Shown here: piece after piece, positions 59,799-64,000 of the stretch | Position numbering within the stretch: position 1 is the first letter of the stretch | How the letters are laid out: every line of letters begins with the position of its first letter | Assembly (NCBI GenBank): GCA_014904845.1 | Contig: MU119203.1 | Span: forward strand, 186,001-250,000 | From: Acephala macrosclerotiorum | Taxonomy: Eukaryota; Ascomycota; Leotiomycetes; Helotiales; Mollisiaceae | Direction of reading: 5' to 3' | Length of the DNA stretch: 64,000 bases | Translations under genes and position numbers: made by a program | The notes under the pieces: generated by a model | What the model was told of the DNA's origin: nothing | Seen by the model: the letters and a program-made list of their open reading frames with translations, nothing else | Database searches by the model: none

Positions 59799-60521
59799 AT
59801 GACCAAATTCGATATTGAAGTCGTTAGCGATACTGTTTGTCCTTGGTGCTATGTTGGGAAACAGAAGTTGGATAAAGCTATCAAAGCTTACAAGGAACTG
59901 CATCCCGACTCGAACGATACTTTCTCTACGACATGGATGCCTTTCTATTTGAATCCTGGCGCGCCAAAGACTGGTAGGTTCTCAGTCGCATTAAGTATCA
60001 GGAAACATTTACTAAGTATCTCAACAGGAATTGATAAGACAAGCTATTTCAAACAAAAGTTCGGCGAGGACCGCACGGCAATAATCTTTGATCGCCTCGC
60101 CCAGACTGGCAAGGAAGTCGGAATTAAATTCAAGTTTGGCGGCAAGACTGGCAACACGCGCGATAGTCACCGTCTTATCCAGCTAGGGAAATCCAAGTCG
60201 CCGGCTGTCCAAACTCGAGTCGTAGAAGAACTATTCTCTGCATACTTCGAGAATGAAGGGGACATCACGAGCCACGAGGTGCTACTGAATGCCGCTAAGA
60301 AAGCAGGACTTGATGAGAAGGAAGCGAAGGAATGGTTGGCGAGTGATAAGGGAGGAAAGGAGGTCGATGTCGAGGTTGAGGAGGCGCGAATGAATCAAGT
60401 CACTGGGGTGCCGAACTTCACGGTGCAGGGTAAGTACGAAATTGGAGGTGCTCAGGATCCTGGCGTATTCTTGAGATTGTTTGAGAAGATCAAGGCTACT
60501 GAGGAAGGTGCGAAGGCTTGA
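59799..60521 (+). CDS. DsbA-family (FrnE-like) thioredoxin-fold oxidoreductase
   Basis: Two exons, 59799-59973 and 60028-60521, give 222 residues. The start MTKFDIEVVSDTVCPWC has the active-site pair Cys14-Pro-Trp-Cys17 in a DSBA-like thioredoxin fold; an all-alpha insert follows (SYFKQKFGEDR, DRLAQTGKEVGIKFKFGG, NTRDSHRLIQLG) and the cis-proline loop VTGVPNFTVQG closes the active site. Similar cytosolic proteins are called 2-hydroxychromene-2-carboxylate isomerase/FrnE family and are thought to reduce or isomerise disulphides or act on glutathione conjugates. The 54-nt intron keeps frame and has no stop, so gene finders may keep it in the coding sequence. No signal peptide from Met1; the open upstream frame (from 59646) is pre-start sequence. 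Substrate unknown. Confidence 0.88.
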   Translation: MTKFDIEVVSDTVCPWCYVGKQKLDKAIKAYKELHPDSNDTFSTTWMPFYLNPGAPKTGRFSVALSIRKHLLSISTGIDKTSYFKQKFGEDRTAIIFDRLAQTGKEVGIKFKFGGKTGNTRDSHRLIQLGKSKSPAVQTRVVEELFSAYFENEGDITSHEVLLNAAKKAGLDEKEAKEWLASDKGGKEVDVEVEEARMNQVTGVPNFTVQGKYEIGGAQDPGVFLRLFEKIKATEEGAKA

Positions 60522-60961
60522 TGGTACTGCGGATAGTGTGATGGGTTTTGCGTTGCATGGTGGAGCTCGGTGTTAACGGGTTGCATTGAGCCTTTTGTTG
60601 CTCCCAATGTCCAAGCTTCTTATTAGGGTTATTTCTCGACTTGCTGTTGTGGAACACGTCAAATGACTTATTCTCCCAATCTATTATCATTGGGGTGCCA
60701 GACAAGTCGCTCTCCATCTGGTACGGCCATTGGCCCACATTGCATTGCACTGTACACTTACTCACAAGCCAGAGATCATCCACCGCGGCCTCTCAATAAC
60801 ATTTGCGCAAATTGACACCACCGCCAATAATCGAAATCCAATCACACGCTATCTCCAACTCCGAACAAGTCACCGGATCACAAATTACAACCGCCCGCCT
60901 CTCTTATCACCACTCCCAACCGCTGCCACCGATGTAAAACCAAACCAACAGCGTTACTCCC
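60522..60961. other. convergent intergenic region
   Basis: 3' regions of the DsbA-like gene (plus) and the secreted/anchored protein gene (minus). No gene seen. Confidence 0.5.
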
Positions 60962-61724
60962 TTAACCACAGATGGGACGACCCTCCTTTTCATCATACGG
61001 ACAAATAATCATTGGCTCAATGGACAAATGTGGCGGGCGACCCAACCACTCGCAACTGAACCGCATCTCACACATCTTCCCATCCGGATCCGCGACATTT
61101 GAACAACTTGTTCGATATCCTTCCTCTCTTCCAATGTATGAATTCTCAGCGTAGGAGTATTTAGGTGGATCGATCGAGTTGGGGAAGTAGACTGTGAGAT
61201 TATGTTGGAGACTAGGTTTTTGTTAGTTTCCTGTCCCCGAAGTTGCAAATGGAGAGGGGATGAGTAAACAATTCTAAAAAGAGGAGAGGGGGTTGGAGAT
61301 GCTGTGGTATGGAAGTTCGAAGCGGGGAATGAAAATACCTTGTTTGGAAAACGTAATTCGATCCGATAGGTACGAAAGACTCATTTCCTTTCGGATCACA
61401 ATTTTGATCGAAAACCCACAGTTCCACCGTTTTATCCATTTCGTACTCGAGGAAGTAGGTCAAAGTGCACGTGCTATTGTTGAATTGTTCGAAGAATCGT
61501 GGGAGTGTACACGGGTTGAGGTGTCCGAGGACGGGGACAGGGACGGAGTCGGAGACAGGGAAGACCAGCGTGAGGAGCGCAATCCAGATAAAGGCAATAA
61601 TCCCGTTGTTATGTTCTGAGAGTTCCTGGTCTTTTGGAATATTTGGATTCTGGAATGGGAGCAGTTTTGAGTGGAAATTTCGAGAGTGTCGGTCAAAGGT
61701 AGAGGCCAATTGGATGAGTCGCAC
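60962..61724 (-). CDS. Cys-containing secreted or membrane-anchored protein, unknown function
   Basis: Two exons, 61724-61339 and 61211-60962, give 211 residues. The first ~42 residues are hydrophilic and basic, then one hydrophobic segment (about 43-62: GIIAFIWIALLTLVFPVSDS) that would act as a signal anchor or as a signal peptide if the real start is further in or in an unseen exon. The rest is lumenal/extracellular in character: nine Cys, two NxS/T sites (NNST, NESF), VELWVFDQNCDPKG, then SYAENSYIGREEGYRTSC and a C-terminal CPYDEKEGRPICG. The 127-nt intron has a TAG acceptor and phase 2 (AAG|T). I know no family. It shares a W-F-D-x-x-C pattern with the secreted protein 1 kb to its right. 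The N-terminus is the weak point of the model. Confidence 0.6.
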
Positions 61725-62760
61725 TGTGGAATCCCCTTAATAGCTGCGCAGGATCCTGGAGTCAGTACTCAAATTTTAAAGGTAACAAGAATGCGCCAAG
61801 AGTATCGGGACTTTCAGAAGTCTCCGAGCGAAGACGGAGGGTAGCACGAAATTGAGCAGAGAGGACTTACACTTTATGGATAGTGGGTGCTGGTGGAAAG
61901 GTATTACCGTAGTCTTGCAACAATCTTCCACGGGGGTTATGGAAATGTAAACAGACAACAAGGACTTAATTTAGTTGCAACGACAACAGTTTGCTAATAT
62001 TGTGGACTGTATCGTGAGGATCTGTTTGCTGTGGTACACGCCGAAAGGGGTAACGAGAGAGGCGAAGCGAGGTCCTTTAAAAAAATTAGATCACCGAGTG
62101 TTAATGACCTGAATGGGTTTGGGACATTCCTAGATTTACAAATCTCTTACTACGGGCATCATCTTGCAGGCCTTTAGCAAGACTAGCAGATAATATCGAC
62201 TACTAATACCGCACGTTCAATGAGCATGCAAGTGCTTTATGTCACATCAGTACCTTCCATGCGCATGAGCAAAAACAGAATCTCATTCGAAACGACAACG
62301 CCGATTGGAAATACAGAGTAGATCTCAAGAGACCAAACCAGTTCAACGAAATATCAGAGCACATGTCTGACAGCAATATCTTACAGCCAAGCCAACCTTT
62401 CTGATGACTTTCGTACCACTCTCCACACCACCTTCCCCTCTCACTTCTCCACCTCTCACTTCTCCACCTCTCACTTCTCCACCTCTCACCTCTCCTTTCT
62501 GCCGCTACTTCCACAACCCTTAAAAACAATCAAACTCAAACACACATCCCCAAATACTTCCACCATTACTCGCATCCATCCACCAACAAGCACCGCCATC
62601 TCCCTGCCAGGTCTTTCCAGCAAACTGCACCTTTGGGCTCCTACCAAAATCTCGCAGTCAGCACATTTCTATTGAACGTCCAAATCAATCCCAGGACATA
62701 ACGTCCCTCCACAGTAACTTTATACCTCAACCCCCTAAAATCACCGAAATAAAGGTCAAC
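61725..62760. other. intergenic region with a 15-bp minisatellite
   Basis: No gene. It includes the upstream DNA of the minus-strand gene to the left and 3' region of the minus-strand gene to the right. A possible extra coding tail of the latter lies at 62642-62730 (see findings). Confidence 0.45.
62437..62496. repeat. 15-bp minisatellite, four copies
   Basis: Unit CCTCTCACTTCTCCA repeats exactly at 62437-62451, 62452-62466 and 62467-62481, with a fourth copy of 13/15 matches at 62482-62496. It is strictly pyrimidine on this strand apart from two A per unit. Intergenic. Confidence 0.9.
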
Positions 62761-63323
62761 TCACCCCAACCCAAGTCTCCCATCCCCAAAATTCGCCGCT
62801 ACCACATCCTGTAGTCCTGTATCACTCTTCTCAAAATTGTACACTCCTCCTGGTAATGTATCCGTAGCAAGGTTTTGCACTACGCCTAGAACGTGACATA
62901 AGGGGTCGAAGATCCAGGCATTAGCCAGTGTGCCGTTATGGGATGGGTTTATGGATTCCGAGAGGATTGCTGAGGCGAATGTGCTAGTGTTTTTAGTTAG
63001 CAGGTTGAAATAGATAGGAGTTTAGATTTCAAGATACGAGGAAATCGAGCACCCGGCGACAGTTCAAGGTTTGGAAGTTTCGACGACAGAAAAAAAATGG
63101 AAATGGAGGGAAATAAAGCTTACCAGGTTTCGTAGCCGATTGTAAAGCCTTGGGGTTCGACACAGAAAGGGTGCACCGAGGAGTCGTCGCGAACCTGTTG
63201 GAGGTGGGTTGTGCTGAGAAGGCTGGTGGTGAGAGGTGTGACGGGGGTGGATTTGATTGTTGGATACGAGAATGAGACCGCGATGAGGAGGCTCAGAGCA
63301 AGATGTATGGTGAGGATGTGCAT
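62761..63323 (-). CDS. small secreted protein, unknown function
   Basis: Two exons, 63323-63124 and 62983-62761, give 140 residues. Residues 1 to about 20 form a signal peptide (HLALSLLIAVSFSYP). A short Thr/Pro-rich stretch follows, then HPFCVEPQGFTIGYETWCTFASAIL, NGTLANAWIFDPLCHVLG and VYNFEKSDTGLQDVVAANFG. Three Cys, one NxT glycosylation site. The intron (63123-62984, 140 nt) cuts the TG|C codon. The frame stops at TGA 62763-62761 within GGG TTG GGG TGA, exactly where a GTGAGT string occurs. A 30-nt excision would continue the frame for 30 more codons, so the C-terminus is open to question. No family recognised; small secreted proteins of this kind include candidate effectors, but that is inference. 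Confidence 0.65.
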
Positions 63324-64000
63324 TTTGATACTGAGGTGAATTCTAAATGTTAGTCGTATTTCTCTGGTTGAAGACAGGGATTTGTCCATTCGAATGCTAA
63401 ACTGGTTGTTCACTTGCCTTGACTCCTCTACTTGTATCGATGAGATAGTGGTAATGCGGAAGACAGAAACGTGACCAAGCTCACCTCTCTGTATGTACCA
63501 ACACAATGCCAGATGTAGAAGCGTTATCTGTAGGCAAGGCTGTACTCGTTTCGTAGCTTGTGGAGTAAGACTCTTATGTGCTGAGAGATTAATCTTGCGT
63601 TAAAACGAGTGTGGGTGATACTACAATTTGGCTATTGACTTCAGAGCTTTGAGAGTATGACGCTGGATAAAGATGTAGATATTAGACATACTATTTTTTG
63701 GGACAGTCAGGAGTAAAGATCTGATATAATACCTAAGACGCTGGTGAGTCGAACTCATACCGGGTGATTCACGAAAATAGGTGAATTCTGCATTTCCAGA
63801 TCTTGCGAACTACATGTAACACGCATTGACCATAGCTAACAAACAAAAAACTGCTAGAGTCTGTTAGGACTCTCGTCTTGGCAAGCAGCCCATCAAAAGG
63901 CGAGTATGACTATTCAAAGGGGGTTGACCTTGTCAACCACATGGAGGGACAACATAACCCAGATAAAACAAAATCAGCCTCAGAGAGAAACTAACATGAT
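63324..64000. other. upstream DNA of the secreted protein gene; window end
   Basis: No gene seen. AT-rich, with a CT-poor sequence and short ORFs. The window ends without entering another recognisable coding region. Confidence 0.45.

Noticed and set aside
62761..62983. CRISPR or tandem-repeat origin for the nearby CT-rich DNA
   Set aside because: The 15-bp repeat has no spacers and the genome is eukaryotic; it is an ordinary minisatellite.

Overview
The window is nuclear DNA of a filamentous ascomycete (Pezizomycotina; the protein set would suit Leotiomycetes, but the order is a guess). The evidence is genes split by many 48-103 nt introns with GT-AG ends and CTAAC/CTGAC branch sites, orthologues of yeast-type housekeeping genes, and 0.3-4 kb AT-rich intergenic stretches. 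I rebuilt exon structures by hand from splice signals, reading phase and family conservation. There are about 48 introns in 18 spliced intact or near-intact genes.

Left part (1-14 kb). The window starts inside a Dnf3-type phospholipid flippase. A homeobox regulator follows, with about 4.2 kb of gene-free upstream DNA. Then come the divergent pair GEP4 (mitochondrial PGP phosphatase, cardiolipin pathway) and SMD3 (spliceosome core), the adaptin-binding protein IRC6/p34, a small secreted cysteine-rich protein, and the Hsp90 co-chaperone AHA1.

Middle (16-41 kb). This holds a four-helix membrane protein gene with an in-frame stop, a GNAT acetyltransferase, the SCF F-box/WD40 protein CDC4, the meiotic axis protein HOP1 (HORMA-PHD-winged helix), a disordered fungal protein, a Golgi UDP-sugar transporter, and the meiotic crossover helicase MER3/HFM1. 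HOP1 and MER3 lie about 9 kb apart. Each needs one 52-nt GC-AG intron to stay in frame, the only two non-GT donors I found. MER3 also has a 38-42 bp repeat inside an intron and an ~80 bp degenerate tandem repeat upstream.

Right part (41-64 kb). After a 3.9 kb gene-free stretch come a four-helix membrane protein, a PEX11-family peroxisomal protein, a decayed DPM1 (dolichol-phosphate mannose synthase) pseudogene, the complex I 51 kDa subunit, dynactin p27, the nuclear-basket protein MLP1/TPR, TFIIE-beta, a DsbA-like oxidoreductase, and two candidate secreted proteins that may be distantly related.

Most genes are independent housekeeping loci. The only functional grouping is HOP1 with MER3 (meiotic recombination). 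No biosynthetic cluster, transposon, tRNA, rRNA or CRISPR array was seen.
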